Shown in pieces: positions 1 through 11,386 of a DNA stretch of 64,000 nucleotides; within the stretch, counting starts at the first letter, position 1, and every line of letters starts with the position of its first letter. The position numbers and the translations under genes were made by a program. This stretch comes from Euborellia annulipes (taxonomy: Eukaryota > Arthropoda > Insecta > Dermaptera > Anisolabididae): the NCBI GenBank assembly GCA_023213315.1, contig JAKCPI010031637.1:1-64000 (forward strand), read 5' to 3'. The notes below the pieces were generated by a model. That model saw only the letters and a program-made list of their open reading frames with translations, ran no database searches and was not told where the DNA came from.

Positions 1-171
1 TTATAAAAAACTTTATAAAAAATTATTTAAAAAAAGGTAAATTTTAGAATTTTGGTGTTTAGGCTTTCGCAGTTTTCTATTAGTCCGGCCGCTCAGTCTG
101 GTGACTTTCAGGTACAATTCAGCTAAGATTAAAAAGGTTGTTCACATCTGTGACAATCTCATTTGAATTGA
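1..171. other. AT-rich flank
   Basis: AT-rich sequence before the first satellite block. I see no gene, RNA or repeat boundary here. Confidence 0.5.
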
Positions 172-1446
172 ATGCTTGATGGGATGCTTGATGACATGCT
201 TGATGGAGATACACTTGATGGAATGCTTGATGACATGCTTGATGGAATGCTTGATAGAATGCTTGATGATATGCTTGATGGAATGCTTGATGGAATGCTT
301 GATGACATGCTTGATGGAATTCTAGTCATAAATGATTTTGTTTTGAATTTCCTTTCTCGTCGGGTTTGCGCATGCGCATTCAAGATTTACTCTACATATA
401 CGTTTTATACAAGTTTTATACATATTATTTTTAATTGCAACTTCCCCCCTCCCCTCGTCCTAACGAATGTTTGCCGGAAGTTAGGCGTAATTTGATTGAT
501 GAGATGCTTGATGACATGATTAATAGAATGCTTGATGACATGCTTGATGTAATGCTTGATGACATGCTGGATGGAATGCTTGATGCCATGATTGATGGGA
601 TGCTTGATAGAATGCTTGATGACATGCTTGATGGAATGCTTGATAGAATGCTTGATGACATGCTTGATGGAATACTTGATGGAATGCTTGATGGAATGCT
701 AGATGACATGCTTGGTGGAATGCTTGATAGAATGCTTGATGACATGCTTGATGGAATGCTTGATAGACATGCTTGATGGAATGCTTGATGGAGAATGCGT
801 TGATAGATGCTTGATGGAATGCTTGATGACATTGCTTGAGTGGAATGCTTGATGACATGCTTGATGGGATGCATGATGGAATGCTTGATGACATGCTTGA
901 TGGTATGCTTGATGACATGCTTGATGGAATGCTTGATGCCATGATTGATGGGATGCTTGATGGAATGCTTGATGACATGCTTGATGGGTATGCTTGATGA
1001 CATGATTGATGGGATGCTTGATAGAATGCTTGATGGAATGCTTGATGCCATGATTGATGGGATGCTTGATAGACATGCTTGATGACATGCTTGATGGAAT
1101 GCTTGATGACATGCTTGATGACATGCTTGATGACATGCTTGATGATATGCTTGATGACATGCTTGATGCATGATTGATGGGATGCTTGATAGAATGCTTG
1201 ATGACATGCTTGATGGAACATTTTGACATGCTTGATGGAATGCTTGATGACATGCTTGATGGAATGCTTGATGAGATGCTTGATGGAATGCTTGATGCCA
1301 TGCTTGATGGAATGCTTGATAGAATGCTTGATGGCATGCTTGATGGAATGCTTGATGGAATGCTTGATGACATGATTGATGGGATGCTTGATGGGATGCT
1401 TGATGAGACGCTTGATGATGGCTGATGGATGGAATGCTTGATGACT
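172..1446 (+). repeat. 12-bp minisatellite, blocks 1 and 2
   Basis: Tandem 12-mers of the form ATGCTTGATGGA alternating with ATGCTTGATGAC, with variants such as ATGATTGATGGG and ATGCTTGATAGA. Block 1 is about 172-321 and block 2 about 497-1446, separated by a C-tract module. The unit length is a multiple of three and five of six frames of the unit lack a stop, so long apparent reading frames arise (MLDG, CLME, IKHS, HQAF and PSSI repeats). Nothing supports translation: there are no splice sites, no unique coding sequence, and the frames compete on both strands. Confidence 0.93.
322..496 (+). repeat. C-tract spacer module between satellite blocks
   Basis: An AT-rich stretch followed by TTTTAATTGCAACTTCCCCC and then CTCGTCCTAACGAATGTTTG. 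The same module recurs at about 1447-1674 (twice), 3781-3890 and, inverted, 7916-8030, always between satellite blocks. A related sequence lies at 10350-10430. Confidence 0.75.
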
Positions 1447-1674
1447 TGAATTCTGTTTGATGACAAAAAATTATATTTATAATTAATATAATAATTATTT
1501 TAATTCCCCCCCCCCCTCCCCTCCTCCTAACAATGTTTGCCCGGGGGGGTAGTAACTATTGATCGAGATTTGATGACATAATTGATGGAAAAAATTATAT
1601 TTGATAATTAATATAATAATTATTTTAATTCCCCCCTCCCCCCTCCTCCTAACAATTGGGGGGGGGGGGTGGGT
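1447..1674 (+). repeat. Tandem pair of C-tract spacer modules
   Basis: Two copies of the module (about 1455-1560 and 1575-1674), each with AATTAATATAATAATTATTT before a C run and a CCTAACAATG-type segment. The second ends in a G run that passes straight into the next satellite block. The homopolymer lengths may be imprecise. Confidence 0.7.
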
Positions 1675-2753
1675 GCTTGATGAGATGCTTGATGGGACAT
1701 GACTTGATGGAATGCTTGATGACATGCTTGATGGAATGCTTGATGACATGTTGATGGGATGCTTGATGACATGCTTGATGGAGTGCTTGATGACATGCTT
1801 GATGACATGATTGATGGGAATGCTTGATGACATGCTTGATGGAATGCTTGATGACATGCTTGATGGAATGCTTGATGGGATGCTTGATGGAATGCTTGAT
1901 GACATGCTTGATGACATGATTGATGACATGCTTGATGACATGCTTGATGGACATGCTTGATGACATGATTGATGGGATGCTTGATGGAATGCTTGATGAC
2001 ATGCTTTGATGGAATGCTTGATGACATGATTGATGGGATGCTTGATGACATGCTTGATGGAATGCTTGATGGAATGCTTGATGACATGCTTGATGGAATG
2101 CTTGATGACATGCTTGATGGAATGCTTGATGAGATGCTTGATGACATGCTTGATGGGATGCTTAACAAGCATGTCATCAAGCATTCCATCAAGCATGTCA
2201 TCAAGCATGTCATCAAGCATTCCATCAAGCATGTCATCAAGCATGTCATCAAGCATGTCCATCAATCATGGCATCAAGCATTCCATCAAGCATGTCATCA
2301 AGCATGCCATCAAGCATGTCATCAAGCATTCCATCAAGCATGTCATCAAGCATTCACATCAAGCATTCCATCAAGCATGTCATCAAGCATGTCCATCAAG
2401 CATTCCATCAAGCATGTCATCAAGCATTCCATCAAGCATTCCATCAAGCATTCCATCAAGCATTCCATCAAGCATGTCATCAAGCATTCCATCAAGCATG
2501 TCATCAAGCATCCCATCAAGCATTCTATCAAGCATCCCATCAATCATGGCATCAAGCATTCCATCAAGCATGTCATCAAGCATTCCATCAAGCATGTCAT
2601 CAAGCATTCCATCAAGCATGTCATCATGGCATCAAGCATTCCATCAAGCATGTCATCAAGCATTCCATCAAGCATTCCATCAAGCATGTCATCAAGCATG
2701 TCATCAAGCATTCTATCAAGCATTCCATCAAGCATGTCATCAAGCCATGATTG
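1675..2753. repeat. Minisatellite inverted pair
   Basis: The 12-mer runs in plus orientation to about 2160 and then switches to its reverse complement (CATCAAGCATTCCATCAAG type) from about 2166 to 2753. The two halves of roughly 0.5 kb can fold back on one another. Confidence 0.9.
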
Positions 2754-2825
2754 ATTTTAATTAATTAAAGAATAAAAATAAGACAACGAAATCGTGCCTC
2801 TCGCCTCGTGGCCGAGAGGTTAGAA

Positions 2826-3205
2826 ATAATGCCAAATGTCAATATTGATAACCTTTAAAGCTAAGGGGTGTGGTGTGAGTTCGGATCCCAGACATTCCTA
2901 TGAATGTTTATTTAATCAATTAATGCCGGGGGGTAGTAAAATAAATAAATAAAATTAAATCGAATAGATTCTTTTTATGAATTGAAATTTTAAAATAGTT
3001 TCTTTAATGGGTTCGAAGAATAAATGACGGGGTTAAGCTTAAAAATTCTAAGGAAGTGTTCCATTAATTCATCCCTGCTCTAAATATAACATAACATACC
3101 CACCACATGCAGGGGCGCCGGAACGAATTTGAATCAGGGGGGGGCAACCTCTTCCTATATGGAGATGATATGATTGCCCTCGGGGCTTGGTGTAGGGGTT
3201 AGAGG
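2826..3205 (+). repeat. Left unique arm of foldback-like element
   Basis: Starts near AAATAATGCCAAATGTCAAT and ends in GGTGTAGGGGTTAGAGGCTT where the satellite begins. The last part (CTCGGGGCTTGGTGTAGGGG) matches the head of the tRNA-derived SINE family seen at 26050 and 39654, and GAGTTCGGATCCCA near 2877 resembles that SINE's B-box region. The arm therefore seems partly built from SINE sequence. Confidence 0.7.
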
Positions 3206-5387
3206 CTTGATGACATGTGATTGATGGGATGCTTGATGACATGCTTGATGGAATGCTTGATGACATGCTTGATGACATGATTGATGGGATGCTTGATGGG
3301 ATGCTTGATGAGACGCTTGATAACATGATTGATGCTTGATGACATGATTGATGGAATGATTGATGGGATGCTTGATGACATGATTGATGACATGCTTGAT
3401 GACATGCTTGATGACAAGATTGATAGAAAGCTTGATGGGATGCTTGATGACATGATTGATGACATGCTTGATGACATGCTTGATGACATGCTTGATGGAA
3501 TGCTTGATAGAATGCTTGATGACATGCTTGATGGATATGCTTGATGACATGCTTGATGGAATGCTTGATGACATGCTTGATGCCATGATTGATGGGATGC
3601 TTGATAGAATGCTTGATGACATGCTTGATGGAATGCTTGATAGAATGCTTGATGACATGCTTGAAGGAATGCTTGATGGAATGCTTGATGACATGATTGA
3701 TGGGATGCTTGATGGGATGCTTGATGAGACGCTTGATGATGGCTGATGGATGGTATGCTTGATGACTTGATTTGTTTGATGACAATTAAAATTATATTTG
3801 ATAATTAATAAATAATTATTTTAATTCCCCCCCCCCCCTCCCCCTCGTCCTAACGAATGTTTGCCCGGGGGGGGGGTAGGTGACTGATTGATGAGATGCT
3901 TGATGACATGATTGATGGGATGCTTGATGGAATGCTTGATGACATGCTTGATGGAATGCTTGATGACATGATTGATGGAATGCTTGATGACATGATTGAT
4001 GACATGCTTGATGGAATGCTTGATGACATGCTTGATGGAATGCTTGATGCCATGATTGATGGGATGCTTGATAGAATGCTTGATGACATGCTTGATGGAA
4101 TGCTTGATGAATGCTTGATGACATGCTTGATGACATGCTTGATGGAATGCTTGATGACATGCTTGATGGAATGCTTGATGATGATATGCTGATGACATGT
4201 TGATGACATGCTTGATGGACATGCTTGATGACATGCTTGATGGAATGCTTGATGACATGCTTGATGGAATGCTTGATGACATGCTTGATGACATGCTTGA
4301 TGACATGCTTGATGACATGCTTGATGGACATGCTTGATGACATGATTGGATGCTTGATGGAATGCTTGATGACATGCTTGATGGAATGCTTGATGACATG
4401 CTTGATGGGATGCTTGATGAATGCTTGATGACATGCTTGATGGAATGCTTGATGACATGCTTGATGACATGCTTGATGGACATGCTTGATGACATGCTTG
4501 ATGACATGCTTGATGACATGCTTGATGACATGCTTGATGGAATGCTTGATGACATGCTTGATGGAATGCTTGATGCCATCAATCATGTCATCAAGCATCC
4601 CATCAATCATGTCATCAAGCATTCCATCAAGCATGTCATCAAGCATTCCATCAAGCATGTCATCAAGCATGTCATCAAGCATTCTATCAAGCATCCCATC
4701 AATCATGTCATCAAGCATTCCATCAAGCATGTCATCAAGCATTCCATCAAGCATGTCATCAAGCATTCCATCAAGCATGTCATCAAGCATGTCTATCAAG
4801 CATTCCATCAAGCATGTCATCAAGCATTCTATCAAGCATCCCATCAAGCATGTCATCAAGCATTCCATCAAGCATGTCATCAAGCATTCCATCAAGCATG
4901 TCATCAAGCATTCCATCAAGCATGTCATCAAGCATTCCATCAAGCATGTCATCAAGCATGATCAGCATTCCATCAAGCATGTCATCAAGCATGTCTCATC
5001 ATATCATGTCATCAAGCATTCCATCAAGCATGTCATCAAGCAATCCATCAAGCATGTCATCAAGCATGTCATCAAGCATTCTATCAAGCATTCCATCAAG
5101 CATGTCATCAAGCATTCTATCAAGCATCCCATCAATCATGGCATCAAGCATTCCATCAAGCATGTCATCAAGCATGTCATCAAGCATGTCATCAAGCATT
5201 CTATCAAGCATCCCATCAATCATGGCATCAAGCATTCCATCAAGCATGTCATCAAGCATTCCATCAAGCATGTCATCAAGCATTCTATCAAGCATTCCAC
5301 CAAGCATGTCATCAAGCATTCTATCAAGCATCCCATCAAGCATCCCAAATAAATAAAGAAAGAAAAAAATCAAGCATGCTTGATGAC

Positions 5388-5572
5388 ATGAGAAGCTACG
5401 TGTGGTGGCCTGGCATAGATGGGAACATTGAAAATTTTGTAAAGAATTGTGTAGATTGTGGTGCTAATGCTAATAATCCCCGAAATCCATTCCGATACCA
5501 TGGCCCATGACAACGAAACCCTGGGTAAGAATTCATATTGACTTTGCGGCACAATATTTGTCAGATGAGTCA
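5388..5572 (+). pseudogene. Ty3/Gypsy integrase fragment
   Basis: Between satellite blocks, the plus strand reads SYVWWPGID, then VKNCVDC, which is the second half of the HHCC zinc-binding region of retroelement integrases. After a frameshift it reads KPWVRIHIDFA, the start of the catalytic core with its first Asp. The fragment is cut at both ends by satellite and has an in-frame stop before the frame change, so it is a dead scrap. The family (Ty3/Gypsy pol) is recognised by motif only. Confidence 0.8.
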
Positions 5573-6514
5573 GATGAGTATTGAATGCTTGATGGAATGC
5601 TTGATGCCATGATTGATGGTGCTTGATGACATGCTTGATGTAATGCTTGATGACATGCTTGATGGAATGCTTGATGCCATGATTGATGGGATGCTTGATA
5701 GAATGCTTGATGACATGCTTGATGGAATGCTTGATAGAATGCTTGATGACATGCTTGATGACATGCTTGATGGATTGCTTGATGACATGCTTGATGGAAT
5801 GCTTGATGCCATGATGATGCCATGATTGATGGGATGCTTGATAGAATGCTTGATGACATGCTTGATGGAATGCTGACATGCTTGATGACATGCTTGATGG
5901 AATGCTTGATGACATGCTTGATGGAATGCTTGATGACAGGCTTGGTGGAATGCTTGATGACATGCTTGATGGAATGCTTGATGACATGCTTGATGGGATG
6001 CTTGATAGAATGCTTGATGACATGCTTGATGGAATGCTTGATAGAATGCTTGATGACATGCTTGATGGAATGCTTGATGACATGCTTGATGGAATGCTTG
6101 ATGACATGCTTGATGGAATGCTTGATGCCATGATTGATGGACATGCATTGATGACATGCTTGATGGAATGCTTGATGACATGCTTGATGGAATGCTTGAT
6201 GCCATGATTGATGGGATGCTTGATGACATGATTGATGGCATCAAGCATTCCATCAAGCATGTCATCAATCATTCCATCAAGCATGTCATCAAGCATTCCA
6301 TCAAGCATGTCATCAAGCATGTCATCAAGCATTCATCAAGCATGTCATCAAGCATGGCATCAAGCATTCCATCAAGCATGTCATCAAGCATTCATCAAGC
6401 ATGTCATCAAGCATTCTATCAAGCATGTCATCAATCATGTCATCAAGCATCCCATCAATCATGGCATCAAGCATTCCATCAAGCATGTCATCAAGCATGT
6501 CATCAAGCATGTCA

Positions 6515-6920
6515 TGGGTTAAGCTTAAAAATTCTAAGGAAGTGTTCCATTAATTCATCCCTGCTCTAAATATAACATAACATACCCACCACATGCAGGG
6601 GCGCCGGAACGAATTTGAATCAGGGGGGGGCAACCTCTTCCTATATGGAGATGATATGATTGCCCTCGGGGCTTGGTGTAGGGGTTAGAGGCTTGATGAC
6701 ATGTGATTGATGGGATGCTTGATGACATGCTTGATGGAATGCTTGATGACATGCTTGATGACATGATTGATGGGATGCTTGATGGGATGCTTGATGAGAC
6801 GCTTGATAACATGATTGATGCTTGATGACATGATTGATGGAATGATTGATGGGATGCTTGATGACATGATTGATGACATGCTTGATGACATGCTTGATGA
6901 CAAGATTGATAGAAAGCTTG
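6515..6920 (+). repeat. Direct duplicate of inner left arm
   Basis: Matches 3029-3437 in the same orientation at an offset of about 3486 bp, from GGTTAAGCTTAAAAATTC through the satellite variant AAGATTGATAGAAAGCTTG. The close match suggests a recent duplication or an assembly event within the array. Confidence 0.8.
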
Positions 6921-8599
6921 ATGGGATGCTTGATAGAATGCTTGATGACATGCTTGATGGAATGCTTGATGACATGCTTGATGGAATGCTTGATGACATG
7001 CTTGATGCCATGATTGATGGGATGCTTGATAGAATGCTTGATGACATGCTTGATGGAATGCTTGATAGAATGCTTGATGACATGCTTGATGACATGCTTG
7101 ATGACATGCTTGATGACATGATTGATGGGATGCTTGATGGAATGCTTGATGACATGCTTGATGGAATGCTTGATGACATGATTGATGGGATGCTTGATGA
7201 CATGCTTGATATAATGCTTGATGGAATGCTTGATGACATGCTTGATGGAATGCTTGATGACATGCTTGATGACATGATTGATGGGATGCTTGATGACATG
7301 CTTGATGGAATGCTTGATGGAATGCTTGATCCCATCAAGCATGTCATCAAGCATCCCATCAATCACATGTCATCAAGCATGTCATCAAGCATTCATCAAG
7401 CATGTCATCAAGCATTCCATCAAGCATGTCATCAAGCATTCCATCAAGCATTCTATCAAGCATGTCATCAAGCATCCCATCAATCATGTCATCAAGCATT
7501 CCATCAAGCATGTCATCAAGCATTCCATCAAGCATCCCATCAATCATGTCATCAAGCATGTCATCAAGCATGTCATCATGCATGTCATCAATCATGTCAT
7601 CAAGCATGTCATCAAGCATTCCATCAAGCATTTCATCAAGCATTCCATCAAGCATGTCATCAAGCATTCCATCAAGCATGTCATCAAGCATCCCATCAAT
7701 CATGTCATCAAGCATGTCATCAAGCATTCCATCAAGCATGTCATCAAGCATTCCATCAAGCATGTCATCAAGCATTCCATCAAGCATGTCATCAAGCATT
7801 CCATCAAGCATGTCATCAAGCATCCCATCAATCATGTCATCAAGCATTCCATCAAGCATGTCATCAAGCATTCCATCAAGCATCCCATCAATCATGTCAT
7901 CAAGCATCTCATCAATCAGTCACCTACCCCCCCCCGGGCAAACATTCGTTAGGACGAGGGGAGGGGGGGGGTTGCAATTAAAATAATTATTATATTAATT
8001 ATCAAATATAATTTTAATTGTCATCAAACAAATCAAGTCATCAAGCATACCATCCATCAGCCATCATCAAGCGTCTCATCAAGCATCCCATCAAGCATCC
8101 CATCAATCATGTCATCAAGCATTCCATCAAGCATTCCTTCAAGCATGCCATCAAGCATTCTATCAAGCATTCCATCAAGCATGTCATCAAGCATTCTATC
8201 AAGCATCCCATCAATCATGGCATCAAGCATGTCATCAAGCATTCCATCAAGCATGTCATCAAGCATTCCATCAAGCATGTCATCAAGCATTCTATCAAGC
8301 ATTCCATCAAGCATGTCATCAAGCATGTCATCAAGCATGTCATCAATCATGTCATCAAGCATCCCATCAAGCTTTCTATCAATCTTGTCATCAAGCATGT
8401 CATCAAGCATGTCATCAATCATGTCATCAAGCATCCCATCAATCATTCCATCAATCATGTCATCAAGCATCAATCATGTTATCAAGCGTCTCATCAAGCA
8501 TCCCATCAAGCATCCCATCAATCATGTCATCAAGCATGTCATCAAGCATTCCATCAAGCATGTCATCAAGCATCCCATCAATCACATGTCATCAAGCCT

Positions 8600-8973
8600 C
8601 TAACCCCTACACCAAGCCCCGAGGGCAATCATATCATCTCCATATAGGAAGAGGTTGCCCCCCTGATTCAAATTCGTTCCGGCGCCCCTGCATGTGGTGG
8701 GTATGTTATGTTATATTTAGAGCAGGGATGAATTAATGGAACACTTCCTTAGAATTTTTAAGCTTAACCCCGTCATTTATTCTTCGAACCCATTAAAGAA
8801 ACTATTTTAAAATTTCAATTCATAAAAGAATCTATTCGATTTAATTTTATTTATTTATTTTACTACCCCCCGGCATTAATTGATTAAATAAACATTCATA
8901 GGAATGTCTGGGATCCGAACTCACACCACACCCCTTAGCTTTAAAGGTTATCAATATTGACATTTGGCATTAT
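8600..8973 (-). repeat. Right unique arm of foldback-like element
   Basis: Reverse complement of 2826-3205, ending at GACATTTGGCATTATTTTTT. Similarity to the left arm stops at about 8973. Confidence 0.8.
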
Positions 8974-9672
8974 TTTTTTTCCAAGGCATAAAGTCTCAAG
9001 TTTTCATGTTATCTAAATTTTATTATTTTAATTCCATATAAAATGTATTTAGAATTTAGAAATACAATAGGTCTATATAAAATAAAAAAAATTTCTTACT
9101 TTTTTAATTTTTTTTAAATTTAAATAAAAAAAATTTTAAAATATATCATTTTTAAAACTAAATGAAATAAAAGAAGAAATTTTGCCCCCCTGCCCCCCCC
9201 TGTAGGATGCCAGGGGGGGGCAATGTACCCGTGCCCCCCCCCAGTTCCGGCGCCTATGACCACATGCTATGCAACCATCCTAGTAAAAACAACCTAAAAA
9301 AAAGAAGCTAATTTTCTCTCCATTTTTTTTTATAATATAATTTACAAATAGAAATTGATATTTTTTTTAACCCTTTTCGGTCCATAGAATCCCTCGTGAT
9401 TTTTTTAAATCGCAAAAAAAAAAAAATAATAATAATAATATGAATACGTTAAAAATTTTTTTACAATTTATAGTTATTCGTTATACTTTTGAGAAAAATT
9501 TTACATTCCCATGTAAGCAGTTCTATATAATTGATTTTTTTTGTAACGCTCTGGTTATAAGTAACAACAAAATCATCAACTCGATTACTCTCATAAATGA
9601 TTAATTTAAAAAAAAAAAGTAAAGATATTCTGACATTCCGATTAAAAAAAATAAATAATTGTCTAGTTTTAA
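8974..9672. other. AT-rich DNA with a G/C-tract element end
   Basis: Mostly A/T runs. About 9180-9262 is GC-rich and ends in CCAGTTCCGGCGCCTATG. This resembles the end of a hAT-like MITE and also the GGCGCCGGAAC at 3115 in the arm. No coding signal. Confidence 0.45.
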
Positions 9673-10010
9673 TTAAATAGATGAATGAAAATGGAGTGGT
9701 CCAGAGGCAAGAATTTCCAAGCCGGATGCTGTACCAGCCCGGAGGCGATAATCCATCCATCCAAGTGAATTTGACCTGAGCCAGGAGAGAGAGAGAGAGA
9801 GGGAGGGGGGGGAGAATTTAAATTGTGATATGATGAGAGTCGCTAGAGGTCGGTCGCCTTTAATTCGCTCATTGATAAGAGATGATGTCGATCGATCATA
9901 TCGAGATAGAGGCATGTGAGGATCGAACCCCGGCCAGCGAGCTAACGGCTCTCTCCAGCAGTTTGTTGGACATCCGGTCCCATCTCTCTCCAGGTCCATT
10001 CATCTGGGGG
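9673..10010 (-). repeat. tRNA-like / SINE-like sequence
   Basis: On the minus strand, GGGGTTCGATCCTCAC resembles a tRNA B box and TAGCTCGCTGG upstream resembles an A box. A CT microsatellite and unique sequence follow. No cloverleaf is evident, so this is more likely a third tRNA-derived SINE family than a tRNA gene. A 108-codon minus-strand open frame across it is probably chance. Confidence 0.4.
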
Positions 10011-10326
10011 CCGTCCATTCAGAGCCCAGTTAGCTAGCCTTCATTCATCGCAGGTCATCTGGCGCCGACCACCTTCCCCTTTTATTTTTATATATTATCA
10101 AGAACAAAATTAACTGGTCGAACGAGAGATGAACACTTTCTATAAGAAATATTTCAAAAGGAATAAAAAAAAGAAAAATAGAAAAAATATTGCCAGTCAG
10201 TTATTTTAGGCATTTAGTTAGACGCCCTTCTTATTTATCCAAATTGAATGAATGGCTTCGGTGATAAACGCAATGAGTGAGAGAATGTTGGTAACCACCA
10301 AATAAAAAATCTGGAAAATCTGATGT

Positions 10327-10580
10327 CATGGGCGTAGCCAGACTTCTTGTTAGAGGGGGCCAACCCCTCGTTAGGGCGAGAGAGGGGGTTTGCAATTAAT
10401 TTATACATAGATTATTAATTATTTATTAAATTAAAAAAAAAAAAATTAAATTAATGTAGTGGATTGGGGTGTTAAAAAAAAATTCCCAATGGGAAAAATA
10501 TATATTTGTTTTGTTTTTTTTTTTTAATTTTTAGGAACAGCCAGGGGGAGGGCAATGGCCCCCCCCTGGCTACGCCCATG
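10327..10580. mobile_element. Non-autonomous hAT-like element, family D
   Basis: Ends are CATGGGCGTAGCCAG and its near-perfect inverse CTGGCTACGCCCATG. They are flanked by TCTGATGT (10319-10326) and TCTGGTGT (10581-10588), an 8-bp duplication with one change. It sits in the 5' end of a HER copy. No coding capacity. Confidence 0.75.
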
Positions 10581-10693
10581 TCTGGTGTGAATGGTCGCAC
10601 AGCACACAATTTTCGGTAATAAAAAGTTGTGTTCTGTGCTTGTCACGCCAGATTTATTGTGTCGAGATATATTTAGTTTCTGCCGATATATTA

Positions 10694-10889
10694 GGGTGCG
10701 TACACACCTGCGCTCTGCTCCGCTCGCGAGCAGTTCGCGGCTCGAAGTTCGTTGCTCGTTGAAATTATTTATTTTGACGAACCTGCCGCGATCCAAAGAG
10801 ATGGATCGCGGCGAGCAGCTCGCGAGCATCTCAAAACAACAACAACAAGCAGCTCGCGAGCGGAGCAGAGCGCAGGTGTGTACGCACCC
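10694..10889. mobile_element. PIF/Harbinger-like MITE
   Basis: A 196-bp GC-rich element with a ~38-bp inverted repeat starting GGGTGCGTACACACCTGCGC and a TTA duplication on each side (10691-10693, 10890-10892). TWA targets and GGG-starting ends fit PIF/Harbinger. Removing it restores the HER sequence. Confidence 0.75.
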
Positions 10890-11386
10890 TTAGAATTCAA
10901 GATATAAAATTTATAAACAGTATATTTTGTTACCATGGCAACCATTTCTCCTATCTTTCCTATGAAGTACAAGAGTAAAGTGGTCTTCAGAAGATTTCAA
11001 AGGCAAAATGAGAATATACATTTTAAAGAGCATCTAAAAAATAATTGATTTATGAATTTTAAACAAAATCGTTTAACCCAATTTTGAGAAAATCGTAAAA
11101 AAACTGGAAAAGTACATCAGTAAAGTACTAGTACTTTTTGGCCAGTTTTGTTTAAAAGCTTATTTTCCCGCTCCAGGAGGAGGTCTAACTTAAATATAAA
11201 ATTTCAGCATCATAGCTCAATTCCTTCATGCTTAAAATTGAACACAGACAATGAAAACCACTTTTTATTTGGATTCAAGGGACTTCAAGACGTGTATATC
11301 CATCAAAATCTCGACATCGCATTTTTGACATTGAATTTTTCTCTCATATATATATATATTAACATATATAGAGGTAAGAGAAAGTA

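Larger units (their letters stand above)
2826..8973. mobile_element. Foldback-like element with satellite arms
   Basis: The outer sequence at 2826-3205 matches the reverse complement of about 8600-8973. Inward from each end the order is the same: unique arm, satellite block, C-tract module, satellite block (left 3206-4575, right 7331-8600). The middle holds more satellite in both orientations, a Gypsy fragment (5388-5572) and a third direct copy of the inner arm (6515-6920). Long inverted ends built of short tandem repeats are the hallmark of Foldback/Galileo-type elements. I see no transposase and no clear target duplication, so mobility is inferred from form only. Confidence 0.55.
10307..11386 (+). 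mobile_element. HER copy with two nested insertions
   Basis: HER is the main repeat of this window, about 660-695 bp when uninterrupted. The 5' end is an imperfect hairpin (CTGGTGTGAC to GTCACACCAG), followed by TTTAGTTTCC, a conserved AT-rich body with AAGTACTAGTACTTT-like palindromes and a CA/GACA microsatellite. The 3' end is a second hairpin, ATACTTTCTCTC to GGTAAGAGAAAGTA. This copy carries a hAT-like MITE in its 5' end and a Harbinger-like MITE at 10694-10889. Confidence 0.75.

Noticed and set aside
172..8600. Dozens of long reading frames with MLDG, CLME, IKHS, HQAF or PSSI repeats
   Set aside because: They follow from the 12-bp unit being divisible by three and nearly stop-free. They overlap on both strands and have no unique coding sequence.
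2166..8600. CRISPR-like regular spacing
   Set aside because: There are no unique spacers; the units are contiguous 12-mers in a eukaryotic sequence.
9673..9999. 108-residue minus-strand frame
   Set aside because: It crosses a tRNA-like B box and a CT microsatellite and has no recognisable domain.
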